In this document: positions 25,731-34,543 of the stretch, piece after piece
How the letters are laid out: each line of letters opens with the position of its first letter
How positions within the stretch are numbered: the stretch's first letter is position 1
Assembly (NCBI GenBank): GCA_964514105.1
Contig: CAZEPJ010000002.1
Span: 1 to 64,000 of the forward strand
Direction of reading: 5' to 3'
DNA: 64,000 bases
From: CAZEPJ01 sp964514105
GTDB lineage: Bacteria; Desulfobacterota; Desulfocorpusculales; Desulfocorpusculum
Notes under the pieces: model-generated
Databases searched by the model: none
What the model was told of the DNA's origin: nothing
What the model saw: only the letters and a program-made list of their open reading frames with translations
Program-made: the position numbers and the translations under genes

Positions 25731-26606
25731 CTACGGAATGAGCTCCACCAGCTCCTCGTACGTCTCCGGCCGGCGGTCCCGGAAGAACTGCCACACGTTG
25801 CGCACCTCGCGGATCATGTCCAGATCGAGGTCGGCCACGACCAGCTCGTCTTGGTCCCGGGACCCCTGGGCCAGGAACTGCCCCATGGGGTCGCAGAAGT
25901 AGCTGGAGCCATAAAACTCGCCGATGTCCCACGGGAGCTCGTGCCCCACCCGATTGATGGCCCCCAGGAAGTAGCCGTTGGCCACCGCGTGGGCGGGCTG
26001 CTCCAGCTTCCACAAATACTCGGAGAGGCCGGCCACGGTGGCCGACGGGTTGAACACGATCTGCGCCCCGTTGAGCCCCAGGATCCGGGCGCCCTCGGGG
26101 AAGTGGCGGTCGTAGCATATGTACACGCCCACGTCGGCGTACGCCGTCTCAAACACCGGGTAGCCCAGGTTGCCGGGTTTGAAATAGAACTTCTCCCAGA
26201 AACCCGGATGGGTGTGGGGGATGTGGGTCTTGCGGTACTTGCCCAGGTAGGAGCCGTCGGCGTCGATCACCGCCGCTGTGTTGTAATACACACCGGGGAG
26301 CTCCTCCTCGTAGATGGGGACGATCATCACCATGCCGTGCGCCTTGGCCTGCTCCATCATGAGGCCGACGGTGGGGCCGTCGGGGATCTTCTCCGTGAGC
26401 CCGTACCAGCGCGTGTCCTGCTCGGCCGGGAAGTACGGCCCGAAGAAGATCTCCTGGAGACAGAGGATCTTGACCTCCTTGCCGGCCGCCTCGGCCACCA
26501 GGCCGAGGTGTTTGTCGATCATGGCGGACTTGATCCTCTCCAACGGCTCGGTCCCCGGAAGATCGCACCTGGCCTGGATCAGGCCGCAACGTACCTTGCG
26601 CGCCAT
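25731..26606 (-). CDS. nitrilase-superfamily N-carbamoyl-beta-alanine amidohydrolase (beta-ureidopropionase)
   Basis: This 291-residue enzyme has the nitrilase Glu-Lys-Cys triad: Glu52 (CLQEIFFGPYFP), Lys126 (KYRKTHIP) and Cys164 (YICYDRHFP). Motifs such as HTHPGFWEKFYFKPG and the final RNVWQFFRDRRPETYEEL fit the beta-ureidopropionase branch. It would release NH3, CO2 and beta-alanine or 3-aminoisobutyrate from the hydA product. It is the first gene after its own promoter candidate and leads the aminotransferase-preA-hydA-permease run. A second, unrelated carbamoyl hydrolase lies just upstream. Confidence 0.9.
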   Translation of the reverse strand: MARKVRCGLIQARCDLPGTEPLERIKSAMIDKHLGLVAEAAGKEVKILCLQEIFFGPYFPAEQDTRWYGLTEKIPDGPTVGLMMEQAKAHGMVMIVPIYEEELPGVYYNTAAVIDADGSYLGKYRKTHIPHTHPGFWEKFYFKPGNLGYPVFETAYADVGVYICYDRHFPEGARILGLNGAQIVFNPSATVAGLSEYLWKLEQPAHAVANGYFLGAINRVGHELPWDIGEFYGSSYFCDPMGQFLAQGSRDQDELVVADLDLDMIREVRNVWQFFRDRRPETYEELVELIP

Positions 26607-26646
26607 GTTCCCACCTCCCCCACGAGGTTTGCCTGGAATTGGGCGA

Positions 26647-26676
26647 ATCATACTGCGGGGGTCGCGGGGGTGTCAA
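26647..26676 (-). promoter_or_regulatory. promoter of the pyrimidine-degradation operon
   Basis: On the minus strand a perfect -35 TTGACA (26676-26671) is followed after an 18-base C/G-rich spacer by TATGAT (26652-26647). Transcription would start near 26640, about 34 bases before the ATG of the nitrilase-type gene. This makes that gene the head of its own unit, separate from the M20 gene upstream. Confidence 0.65.
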
Positions 26677-26699
26677 TGGATCTTTTCCTGAGGGGGGAG

Positions 26700-26742
26700 G
26701 CGGCGCCGCCGGAGGAGGGCTCCCCTCCGGAAGCGGCGCCGC
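26700..26742. other. large GC-rich hairpin downstream of the M20 hydrolase gene
   Basis: Two copies of the self-palindromic GCGGCGCCGC (26700-26709 and 26733-26742) flank an inner stem CCGGAGG (26709-26715) / CCTCCGG (26724-26730). The whole can fold as one long stem with a short loop. It sits between the M20 stop and the promoter of the nitrilase operon. No T-run follows on the minus strand, so it is a transcription-pausing or mRNA-end structure rather than a canonical terminator. Confidence 0.5.
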
Positions 26743-26766
26743 GGCTTGCCGCGCGGGCAGGATCTC

Positions 26767-28011
26767 CTACGCCGTCTCCATGGCCGAGGAGAGCACGCAA
26801 TGGAGCAGGACGTTGGCGCCGGCCTCGCAGTCCTCCCAGCGGCTGTTCTCCACCTCCACATGGCTTCGGCCGCCGATGCTGGGGACGAAGATCATGGCCG
26901 TGGGCGCGACCATGGCCACGTAGCTGGCGTCGTGGCCGGCCCCGCTGACCATGTCGTGGGTGGTGTAGCCCAGCCCCCGGGCGGCCTCCCGGACCCTGGC
27001 CACAAGCCGCTGGTCGAAGGGCATGTGGCTCACCCGCCAGGTCTCCTCCATGCGGATGGGGCAGCCCGCGCGTTGGGCGATGGTGCGGAAATCGCCCTGG
27101 AGATCGTCCCATGCCCGCAGGGCCAGTTCATCGTCCCACGAGCGGATGTCCACCGTGAAGTGGACCCGGTCCGGGATGATGTTGCGCGAGTTGGGGTGGT
27201 TCTGGATCTCCCCCACGGTGGCCACCATGTTCCCGCCCATCTTGGCCGGCAGCGCCTGCACTTTGAGGATCATCTCCGCGGCGGCGCAAAGGGCGTCGTG
27301 CCTCCCCTCCATGGGCGTGGGACCGACCTGGTTGGCCTCGCCCTCCAGGTACACGTCGTACCAGTGGAGGCACAGGATCCCCTTGGGGACCCCGATGCGC
27401 CTGCCCACCTTCTCCAGGATGGGGCCCTGCTCGATGTGAAACTCGTAATAGGCATGGACAGGCCAGTGCCTGGCAGGCTGAGTGCCCTTGTATCCGATCC
27501 TCTCCAGTTCGCCGCCCAGGGTCTTGCCGTTGATGTCCCTTCGGCCGTACGCCCAATCGCGATCGAGCTTGCCCGCCCACACCCCCGAGGCGACCATGGC
27601 CGGCGAGAAGCGGGATCCCTCCTCGTTGGTCCAGTCCACGATCATCAAGGGCCGTTCGGTCACCACCCCGTGCTCGTGAATGGTCCTCATGACCTCCAGG
27701 GCGCCCATGACCCCCAGGATGCCGTCGAAGCGGCCCCCCTTGGGCTGGGAATCGATGTGGGAGCCGGACATGACCGGCGCGAGGTCGCCTCGTTTCCCCG
27801 GCCGCTTGCCGAAGATGCTTCCCATCTCATCGACGGTCACCTCCAGGTCCATCTCCCGGAGCCACCCCACGAACAGGTCCCGGGCCTGCTTGTCCTCATC
27901 GGTCAGGGTGAGCCGGTGGACCCCCCCTGCGGGGGTCCCGCCGATCCGGGCCATGGCCTCCAGGCTTTCCTGCAGCCGTTTCCCGTTCACTCGAAGCGAT
28001 TGCCACTGCAT
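26767..28011 (-). CDS. M20-family N-carbamoyl amino acid hydrolase / allantoate amidohydrolase-like
   Basis: This 414-residue zinc hydrolase belongs to the hydantoinase/carbamoylase branch of peptidase M20. Metal-binding segments are SGSHIDSQPKGGRFDGILG, WTNEEGSRF and EFHIEQGP. A later GAGHDASYVA carries a conserved His-Asp. Family members cleave N-carbamoyl-L-amino acids, N-carbamoyl-beta-alanine or allantoate. It lies between the propionyl-CoA genes and the pyrimidine operon. It may back up or broaden the nitrilase-type beta-ureidopropionase, or act on a different ureido compound. The ATG has a GGGGG tract upstream. Confidence 0.85.
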   Translation of the reverse strand: MQWQSLRVNGKRLQESLEAMARIGGTPAGGVHRLTLTDEDKQARDLFVGWLREMDLEVTVDEMGSIFGKRPGKRGDLAPVMSGSHIDSQPKGGRFDGILGVMGALEVMRTIHEHGVVTERPLMIVDWTNEEGSRFSPAMVASGVWAGKLDRDWAYGRRDINGKTLGGELERIGYKGTQPARHWPVHAYYEFHIEQGPILEKVGRRIGVPKGILCLHWYDVYLEGEANQVGPTPMEGRHDALCAAAEMILKVQALPAKMGGNMVATVGEIQNHPNSRNIIPDRVHFTVDIRSWDDELALRAWDDLQGDFRTIAQRAGCPIRMEETWRVSHMPFDQRLVARVREAARGLGYTTHDMVSGAGHDASYVAMVAPTAMIFVPSIGGRSHVEVENSRWEDCEAGANVLLHCVLSSAMETA

Positions 28012-28105
28012 GGTGCCCCCTTCTCGGTCTGCGACCGCTCCCGGCCGGGGAAGATGCAGCCCCCCTGGCCGGCATCCCGGGACCGCAAGACAAGTATGGA
28101 TCGGG

Positions 28106-28513
28106 CTACTTGCCCCTTTCGCACAACTCCAGGAGGACCCCGCGGGTCTCCTTGGGATGAATGAACGCGATGCGCGCCCCCCCGGCCCCCCGGCGGGGCT
28201 TCTCGTCGATGAGCCGCACGCCCTTTTCCTTGAGTTCGGCCAAGGCCGCCTCCAGGTCGTCCACCCGCAGGGCGATGTGCTGGATCCCCTCCCCTCTGGC
28301 CTCGATGAACTTGGCCACGGGCCCATCGGGCGCGGTGGACTCCAGGATCTCCAGCTCCCCCTCGCTCAGCGGCAGGAAGGCCACGCGCACGGCCTGCTCC
28401 TCCACGGTCTCGAATCCCGTGGCCGTCATCCCCAGCTTCTGGGTGAAGAAGCCAAGGGCCGCATCCATCTCCTTGGCCGCGATGCCGATGTGGTCGATGT
28501 GCAGGATCCTCAT
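28106..28513 (-). CDS. mce: methylmalonyl-CoA epimerase
   Basis: This 135-residue protein of the vicinal-oxygen-chelate fold converts (S)- to (R)-methylmalonyl-CoA. It begins LHIDHIGIAAKEMDAAL and contains the metal-site segments GIQHIALRVDDLEAAL and a C-terminal GVLLELCERGK with the ligand glutamate. It follows the small mutase subunit after 16 bases. It provides the stereoisomer step between propionyl-CoA carboxylation and the mutase. Confidence 0.93.
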   Translation of the reverse strand: MRILHIDHIGIAAKEMDAALGFFTQKLGMTATGFETVEEQAVRVAFLPLSEGELEILESTAPDGPVAKFIEARGEGIQHIALRVDDLEAALAELKEKGVRLIDEKPRRGAGGARIAFIHPKETRGVLLELCERGK

Positions 28514-28529
28514 GGGCCTCCTCCGGGTC

Positions 28530-28937
28530 CTAGTCCCTCGGGGTGAGATTCTGCTGGATGAACGAGACGATGTCCGATGTGAAGGTCCCGGGCCCGAAGA
28601 CCCCGGCGACGCCCGCGGCCTTGAGTGCTGGGACATCCTCCTCGGGGATGATCCCGCCGCCCAGGACCAGGACGTCGTGGACCCCCTTGTCCCGCAGGAG
28701 GGCCGTCACCCTGGGGAAGAGGTAGTCATGGGCACCGGAAAGGCTGCTCATGCACAGGACGTCCACGTCCTCCTGGATGACGGCGCTGGCGATCTGCTCG
28801 GGGGTCTGCCTCAGGCCCGTGTAGATCACCTCCATGCCCGCATCCCGCAGGGCCCGAGCCACCACCTTGGCCCCCCGGTCGTGACCGTCCAGGCCGGGCT
28901 TGGCCACCAGGACCCGGATCTTGCGCTCTCTGGCCAT
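28530..28937 (-). CDS. methylmalonyl-CoA mutase small (cobalamin-binding) subunit
   Basis: This 135-residue B12-binding domain carries the DGHDRG motif at residues 17-22. His19 is the lower-axial ligand of adenosylcobalamin. The later VLVLGGGIIP and GVFGPGT loops contact the nucleotide tail. It is separate from the catalytic barrel, which is the next gene upstream, so this is the split form of the mutase seen in many anaerobes and archaea. Spacing to the large subunit is 12 bases. Confidence 0.94.
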   Translation of the reverse strand: MARERKIRVLVAKPGLDGHDRGAKVVARALRDAGMEVIYTGLRQTPEQIASAVIQEDVDVLCMSSLSGAHDYLFPRVTALLRDKGVHDVLVLGGGIIPEEDVPALKAAGVAGVFGPGTFTSDIVSFIQQNLTPRD

Positions 28938-28949
28938 GCTCTCCCTCCC

Positions 28950-30626
28950 TCAGAAGATCACCGAGGCCTGGTACTCGCCGAAGGCCTCCCGGAGCACGTC
29001 GCAGATCTCTCCCAGGGTGGCCTGGGCCTTGACGGCCTCGATGATGGGCGGCATGAGGTTGTCGGTTCCCTGGGCCGCGTCGCCCAGCCGGCCCAGCGCC
29101 GCCCTCACCCGCCCATGGTCCCTTTGCTCCCGGATGACCCCGAGCTTCTCCACCTGCCTCTGGCGCACGGCGGGATCCACCCGATGGAGGCCGGTGACCG
29201 GGGCGCTCTCGGTCTGGAAGCGGTTGATCCCCACGATGACCCGCTCGTGGCTCTCGATTTCCTTCTGATACGTGTACGCGGCCTCCTGGATCTCCTTCTG
29301 GATGAACCCCTGCTCGATGGCCCGGGGGGAGCCACCCATCTCGTCGATCTTGCGGATGTACTCCTGGGCCCGCTCCTCGATCTCCCGGGTGAGAGCCTCG
29401 ACGTAGAACGAGCCCCCCATGGGATCGACCGTATCTGCCACGCCGGTCTCATGGGCGATGAGCTGCTGGGTCCGCAGGGCGATCTGCACCGCCTCCTCGG
29501 TGGGCAGGGCCAAGGCCTCGTCCATGGAGTTGGTGTGGAGCGACTGGGTGCCTCCCAGCACCGCCGCCAACGCCTGGAACGCCACCCGGATGATGTTGTT
29601 CTTGGGCTGCTGGGCCGTCAGGGTGCATCCAGCCGTCTGGGTGTGGAATCGGACCATGAGGGACCTGGGGTTGCTGGCCCCGAAGCGCTCTTTCATGATC
29701 CGGGCCCAGAGCCGCCGGGCCGCCCGGAACTTGGCGATCTCCTCGAAGAAGTCCAGATGGCAGCAAAAGAAGAAGGCCAGTCTGGGGCCGAAGGCGTCGA
29801 TGTCCAGGCCCGCGTTGAGTCCGGCCTGCACGTACGCGATGCCGTTGGCCAATGTGAAGGCCACCTCCTGGACGGCGGTGCATCCCGCCTCCCGCATGTG
29901 GTACCCGCTGATGCTGATGGTGTTCCAGTTGGGGACCTCCCGGGAGCAGAAGGAGAAGATGTCGGTGATGATGCGCATGGACGGCCCCGTGGGGAAGATG
30001 TACGTCCCCCGGGAGGTGTACTCCTTGAGGATGTCGTTCTGGATCGTGCCGTTGATGCGGTCCCGGCTCACCCCCTGCTCCTCGGCCACGGCGATGTACA
30101 TGGCCAGGAGGATGGCGGCCGGGGCGTTGATGGTCATGGAGGTGCTCGCCTTGTCCAGGGGGATCCCGTCGAACAGGGTGCGCATGTCGTGGACCGAGTC
30201 GATGGCCACCCCCACCTTGCCTACCTCCCCCTCGGCGCTGGGATGGTCCGAATCGAAGCCGATCTGGGTGGGAAGGTCGAAAGCGACGCTCAGGCCCGTC
30301 TGACCCTGCTCCAGGAGATACCGATAGCGGCGGTTGGACTCCTCGGCCGTCCCGAACCCGGCATACTGCCGCATGGTCCAGAACTGCCCGCGGTACATGG
30401 TGGGCTGCACCCCGCGGGTGAACGGAAACTCCCCCGGAAGCCCCAGGTCGTGGTCGTAGTCCAGGTCCTCCAGGTCGCTGGGCAGGTACAGCCTCCTCAC
30501 AGGGACGCCCGACATGTTGACGAACTGCTTGCGCCGCTCGGGGCGCTTGGCCAGGGCCGCCCGGTTTCGCTCCTCCCACGCCTCCTGGGCCTGGCGGATC
30601 CGCTCCAGCTTTGACTTGTCGTACAT
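28950..30626 (-). CDS. methylmalonyl-CoA mutase large (catalytic) subunit
   Basis: This 558-residue TIM-barrel subunit isomerises (R)-methylmalonyl-CoA and succinyl-CoA. Clear family segments are YPSDLED-like LYLPSDLEDLDYDHDLGLPG, GEFPFTRGVQPTMY, FDLPTQIGFDSDHP, NGTIQNDILKEY, ISGYHMREAG and LHTNSMDEALALPTE. It ends before the cobalamin domain, which is encoded by the next gene. No MeaB-type GTPase chaperone gene is adjacent. A 162-base gap separates it from the carboxyltransferase gene upstream. Confidence 0.95.
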   Translation of the reverse strand: MYDKSKLERIRQAQEAWEERNRAALAKRPERRKQFVNMSGVPVRRLYLPSDLEDLDYDHDLGLPGEFPFTRGVQPTMYRGQFWTMRQYAGFGTAEESNRRYRYLLEQGQTGLSVAFDLPTQIGFDSDHPSAEGEVGKVGVAIDSVHDMRTLFDGIPLDKASTSMTINAPAAILLAMYIAVAEEQGVSRDRINGTIQNDILKEYTSRGTYIFPTGPSMRIITDIFSFCSREVPNWNTISISGYHMREAGCTAVQEVAFTLANGIAYVQAGLNAGLDIDAFGPRLAFFFCCHLDFFEEIAKFRAARRLWARIMKERFGASNPRSLMVRFHTQTAGCTLTAQQPKNNIIRVAFQALAAVLGGTQSLHTNSMDEALALPTEEAVQIALRTQQLIAHETGVADTVDPMGGSFYVEALTREIEERAQEYIRKIDEMGGSPRAIEQGFIQKEIQEAAYTYQKEIESHERVIVGINRFQTESAPVTGLHRVDPAVRQRQVEKLGVIREQRDHGRVRAALGRLGDAAQGTDNLMPPIIEAVKAQATLGEICDVLREAFGEYQASVIF

Positions 30627-30788
30627 GGTCGCAACCTCCTGGGAACCCCGATCCTTGATTTCCCTTCTCCGGGCGACTCCCCACGACCCAGCGGCCGCTC
30701 CGTCAGGCGGCCATGGGGATCCCCGCCTCGCGCCGGCCCATTCCGAACCCCGGGGCGCGGTGCGGTCCGGAGGGCCCCCGCCCCCTTT

Positions 30789-32339
30789 TCACAGCGGGAT
30801 ATTGCCGTGCTTGCGCCTGGGCCGGAGGTCCTCCTTGTCCTTGAGGATCCTCAGGGCCTCGATGACCTTGGGGCGCGTATCCCTCGGATCGATGATGGCA
30901 TCGATATATCCCAGGGATGCCGCCCGGTACGGCGTGGCGATGGTGGTGCGATACTCCCGGACCAGCTCCTCCCGGGCCCCGACCTTGTCCTCGGCCTCCT
31001 GGATCTCGCGGCGGAACACGATGTTGACCGCCCCTTCGGGCCCCATGACCGCGATCTCGGCCGTGGGAAACGCGTAATTGATATCCCCCCGGAGGTGCTT
31101 GCTCGACATGACGTCGTACGCGCCGCCGTACGCCTTGCGGGTGATGATGGTGACCTTGGGGACCGTGGCCTCGGAGTACGCGAAGATGATCTTGGCCCCG
31201 TGCTTGATGATCCCTTTCTCCTCCTGCTCGATGGCGGGGAGGAAACCCGGAACATCGACGAAGGTCACCAGCGGGATGTTGAAGCAGTCGCAGGTGCGGA
31301 CGAACCGCGAGCACTTGAGGGAGGCGTCCACGTCGATGCAGCCCGCCAGATGAAAAGGCTGGTTGGCGACGATGCCCACGGCCTGGCCGTTCATCCGGGC
31401 GAACCCCACGACCATGTTGCGGGCGTACTGCTCGTGGACTTCGAAGAAGTAGCCGCTGTCCACCACCGCCCGGATGATCTTCTTGATGTCGTACGGCTTC
31501 TTGGGGTTGGCGGGCACCAGGGTCCGGAGGGCCTCCTCCCGGCGTTGGGTGTCGTCGACGTTGGGCTGACAGGGCGGCTTTTCGCGGTAGTTCTGGGGCA
31601 GGAAGGTGAGGAGCTCCCGGATGCGCCCGAGGCAGGACTCATCGTCCCGGTCCACGAAGTGGGCCAGCCCGCTCCTCTGGGTGTGGACCTTGGCGCCCCC
31701 CAGCTCCTCGCTGGTCACCTCCCGGTGGGTCACCGACTTGAGGACCTCGGGGCCCGTGATGTGCAGATAGCTGGTCTTGTCCACCATGAGGATGAAGTCG
31801 GTCAGGGCCGGGGAGTACACGGCGCCGCCGGCGCACGGGCCCATGATGGCCGAGATCTGGGGGACGACTCCCGAGCACAGGACGTTCCTCAGGAAGATGT
31901 CCCCGTAGCTGGCCAGGCTCACCACCCCCTCCTGGATGCGGGCCCCGCCCGAGTCGTTGAGGCCGATGACTGGGCAGCCGGCCTTGACGGCCAGGTCCAT
32001 GACCTTGCAGACCTTCTCCCCGAAGGGCCCGCTCAGCGAACCCCCGAACACCGTGAAGTCCTGGGAAAAGACGAACACCGGCCGGCCGTGGATGCGGCCG
32101 TACCCCGTGACCACCCCATCGCCCAGGATCCGCTTCTTGTCCATGTCGAATTCCTGGCAGCGATGGACCACGAACTTGTCGAATTCCTCGAAACTCCCCG
32201 GGTCCAACAGCTTGAGGATCCGTTCCCGGGCCGTGAGCTTGCCCTTGGCGTGCTGGGCCTCGATGCGGTCCTGTCCCCCGCCCAGCTCCGCCTCGGCGTT
32301 CATGGCCTGGAGTTTGGCGTAGTGCTCCTCGAGTTCCAT
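30789..32339 (-). CDS. pccB: acyl-CoA carboxyltransferase (propionyl-CoA carboxylase beta / methylmalonyl-CoA decarboxylase alpha)
   Basis: This 516-residue carboxyltransferase transfers CO2 between biotin and propionyl-CoA. The N-terminal half has GKLTARERILKLLDPGSFEE and GGSLSGPFGEKVCKVMDLA. The acyl-CoA oxyanion region reads NDSGGARIQEGV, and the C-terminal half has GFLPAIEQEEKGIIKHGAK, KAYGGAYDVM and the terminal RPRRKHGNIPL. It can serve propionyl-CoA carboxylase, sodium-pumping decarboxylase or transcarboxylase complexes. No biotin carboxylase or biotin-carrier gene is in the window, so the partner is elsewhere. It follows sucD in the same direction. Confidence 0.92.
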   Translation of the reverse strand: MELEEHYAKLQAMNAEAELGGGQDRIEAQHAKGKLTARERILKLLDPGSFEEFDKFVVHRCQEFDMDKKRILGDGVVTGYGRIHGRPVFVFSQDFTVFGGSLSGPFGEKVCKVMDLAVKAGCPVIGLNDSGGARIQEGVVSLASYGDIFLRNVLCSGVVPQISAIMGPCAGGAVYSPALTDFILMVDKTSYLHITGPEVLKSVTHREVTSEELGGAKVHTQRSGLAHFVDRDDESCLGRIRELLTFLPQNYREKPPCQPNVDDTQRREEALRTLVPANPKKPYDIKKIIRAVVDSGYFFEVHEQYARNMVVGFARMNGQAVGIVANQPFHLAGCIDVDASLKCSRFVRTCDCFNIPLVTFVDVPGFLPAIEQEEKGIIKHGAKIIFAYSEATVPKVTIITRKAYGGAYDVMSSKHLRGDINYAFPTAEIAVMGPEGAVNIVFRREIQEAEDKVGAREELVREYRTTIATPYRAASLGYIDAIIDPRDTRPKVIEALRILKDKEDLRPRRKHGNIPL

Positions 32340-32458
32340 GTCGTTTTCCTCCTGCGCGGGGGCCCATCATGCCCCCATCCATGGACCACCGAGTCCGGCC
32401 AGCCTGCGCAACGTCCCACGGATGCAACGCTTCCACTGGGGCGGGGCCAGCCGGTCCG

Positions 32459-33343
32459 TCAGCGGGAATGACCGAGGCCCAGGACCCGCTGCACCATGTC
32501 CCCCACTTCCGATGCGTTGGAGGCCACGGCCACGCCCGCGGCCTCCAGAATTCCGATCTTCTCCGCGGCCGTGCCCCGGCCCCCCGAGATGATGGCCCCC
32601 GCATGCCCCATGCGCTTGCCGGGCGGGGCGGTCCGGCCGGCGATGAAGGCCACCACCGGCTTGGGGAACCCCCCCCGGATGAAGGCGGCCGCCTCCTCCT
32701 CTGCCGAGCCGCCGATCTCCCCAATGAGCACCACGGCCCGGGTGTGGGGATCGTCGCCGAACAGCCGGAGCAGTTCCACGAAGCTGCTCCCCACGATGGG
32801 GTCTCCCCCGATCCCCACGCAGGTGGACTGGCCGATGCCGCGCCGGGTCAGCTGATCCACGGCCTCGTACGTCAGGGTGCCGCTACGGGAGATCACGCCC
32901 ACCGGCCCCGGCCGGTGGATGGCCCCGGGCATGATCCCCATCTTGCACTTTCCGGGCGAGATGATCCCCGGGCAGTTGGGCCCGATGAGCCGGGAGGCCG
33001 ATCCCTTGAGGAAATCGCGAACGGCGATCATGTCCCGCACGGGGATCCCCTCGGTGATACAGACGATGAGGGGCACCCCCTCGTCCGCGTCCTCCAGGAT
33101 GGCATCGGCGGCCAAGGGGGCCGGGACGAAGCCCAGGGAGGCGTTGGCCCCTGCCTCCCGGACGGCCTGCCCCATGGTGTCGAACACCGGAACGCCCTCG
33201 AACACGGTGCCCCCCTTGCCGGGGGTGACGCCGGCCACGACCCGGGTGCCGTACGCCATGCACTGGCGGGCGTGGAACCCCCCCTCTCTGCCCGTGATCC
33301 CCCGCACCGCCACCCGCGTCCCCTCGTCTGCCAGGATGGACAT
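32459..33343 (-). CDS. sucD: succinyl-CoA synthetase alpha subunit
   Basis: This 294-residue subunit binds CoA and carries the phosphorylated histidine of succinyl-CoA ligase. It has TRVAVRGITGREGGFHARQ at the start, GPNCPGIISPGKCKMGIMPG in the middle and the phospho-histidine loop GHAGAIISGGRGTA near residue 240. Its ATG overlaps the sucC stop by one base (TGATG), so the subunits are translationally coupled. In this cluster it turns succinyl-CoA from the mutase into succinate plus ATP or GTP. Confidence 0.95.
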   Translation of the reverse strand: MSILADEGTRVAVRGITGREGGFHARQCMAYGTRVVAGVTPGKGGTVFEGVPVFDTMGQAVREAGANASLGFVPAPLAADAILEDADEGVPLIVCITEGIPVRDMIAVRDFLKGSASRLIGPNCPGIISPGKCKMGIMPGAIHRPGPVGVISRSGTLTYEAVDQLTRRGIGQSTCVGIGGDPIVGSSFVELLRLFGDDPHTRAVVLIGEIGGSAEEEAAAFIRGGFPKPVVAFIAGRTAPPGKRMGHAGAIISGGRGTAAEKIGILEAAGVAVASNASEVGDMVQRVLGLGHSR

Positions 33344-34506
33344 CAGCGGCCCCCCAGTTCCACGGCGCGCTGCGCGGCCTCGCGCATGTCCCGGGCCACG
33401 TTGATGGCCAGGCCAGATTCCAGCAGGATCCGCCGCCCCTCCTCCACGTTGGTGCCCTCGAGGCGAACCACCAGGGGCACGGTCACGTTGGTCCTGCATG
33501 CGGCAGCCAGGACCCCCCTGGCGATGACGTCGCAGCGCATGATGCCCCCGAAGATGTTGATCAGCACCGACTTGACCCGGCGGTCGGACAGGAGGATGCG
33601 GAAGGCCTGGGACACGGTCTCCTCGCTGGCCCCCCCGCCCACGTCCAAGAAGTTGGCCGGCGCTCCGCCCACGGCCTGGATCATGTCCATGGTTGCCATG
33701 GCGAGCCCTGCGCCGTTGACCATGCACCCCACGGTCCCGTCGAGCTTCACATAGTTCAGGCGGTACTTGGCCGCCTCCTGTTCCAGGGGGTCTTCCTCGT
33801 CGGGGTCCCGCAAGGCGTCCCACTGGGGGTGGCGAAACGAGGCGTTGTCGTCGAAATCGATCTTTGCATCCAGGGCCACGACCCTCCCGTCGTCGCCCAT
33901 GCCCAGGGGATTGATCTCGGCCAGGGTGCAGTCCTCCTCATGGAACAGCCGGCACAGCCGCCTGAGCACGTCCTGCACCTGGGCTGCCACGTCCCTGGCG
34001 AGGCCCAGGGCGCACGTGGTGCGGCGGGCCTGAAAGGGATGAAGCCGGCCGTCCACCGAGAGCGCCTCCCGATGGAGCGCCTCGGGCCTCTTGAGGGCGA
34101 CTTCCTCGATGTCCATGCCGCCGGCCGAGGAAGCCAGCAGAACGCCCCTTGCCCGGGCCCGGTCCACCGCCGCTGCGGCGTACAGCTCGTGGCGCAGGGG
34201 GAACTGCTCCTCGACGAGCACCCGCTTCACCCGCTGCCCTTGGGGGCCGGTCTGGGGCGTCACCAGGCGGCTGTGCAGCAGGCTTCGGGCATGTTCGGCC
34301 ACTTCATCGGCGCTGGCCGCCCTTCGGACGCCCCCTGCCTTTCCCCGTCCTCCGGCGTGGATCTGCGCCTTGACCAGCCATCCGCCGGCCGCCGTCTCCC
34401 GGGCCACGGCCAGGGCCTCCTCTGGAGAGGCGGCCACGCCCCCCCGGGGCACGGGGATGCCGTAGCGGCTCAGGATCTCCTTGGACTGGAACTCATGGAT
34501 CTTCAT
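33343..34506 (-). CDS. sucC: succinyl-CoA synthetase beta subunit
   Basis: This 387-residue ATP-grasp subunit has MKIHEFQSKEILSRYGIPVP at the N-terminus, KAQIHAGGRGKAGGVR, the metal-binding LAEINPLGMGDDG and NFLDVGGGASEETV. Two consecutive ATG codons occur. The second is chosen because GAGG lies five bases before it, giving the canonical MKIHEFQ start. It precedes sucD with a one-base overlap and follows sdhB after 37 bases. Confidence 0.95.
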   Translation of the reverse strand: MKIHEFQSKEILSRYGIPVPRGGVAASPEEALAVARETAAGGWLVKAQIHAGGRGKAGGVRRAASADEVAEHARSLLHSRLVTPQTGPQGQRVKRVLVEEQFPLRHELYAAAAVDRARARGVLLASSAGGMDIEEVALKRPEALHREALSVDGRLHPFQARRTTCALGLARDVAAQVQDVLRRLCRLFHEEDCTLAEINPLGMGDDGRVVALDAKIDFDDNASFRHPQWDALRDPDEEDPLEQEAAKYRLNYVKLDGTVGCMVNGAGLAMATMDMIQAVGGAPANFLDVGGGASEETVSQAFRILLSDRRVKSVLINIFGGIMRCDVIARGVLAAACRTNVTVPLVVRLEGTNVEEGRRILLESGLAINVARDMREAAQRAVELGGR

Positions 34507-34543
34507 CATCGCCTCGACGGTCAACGGCCCCAAAGGGGGGCCG

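Noticed and set aside
24288..26948. 886-residue plus-strand open frame
   Set aside because: It is antisense to the aminotransferase and nitrilase-type genes. Its composition is dominated by Gly, His, Val and Leu, as expected from reverse reading of GC-rich codons.
28161..30614. 817-residue plus-strand open frame
   Set aside because: Shadow of the methylmalonyl-CoA mutase genes; no recognisable domain.
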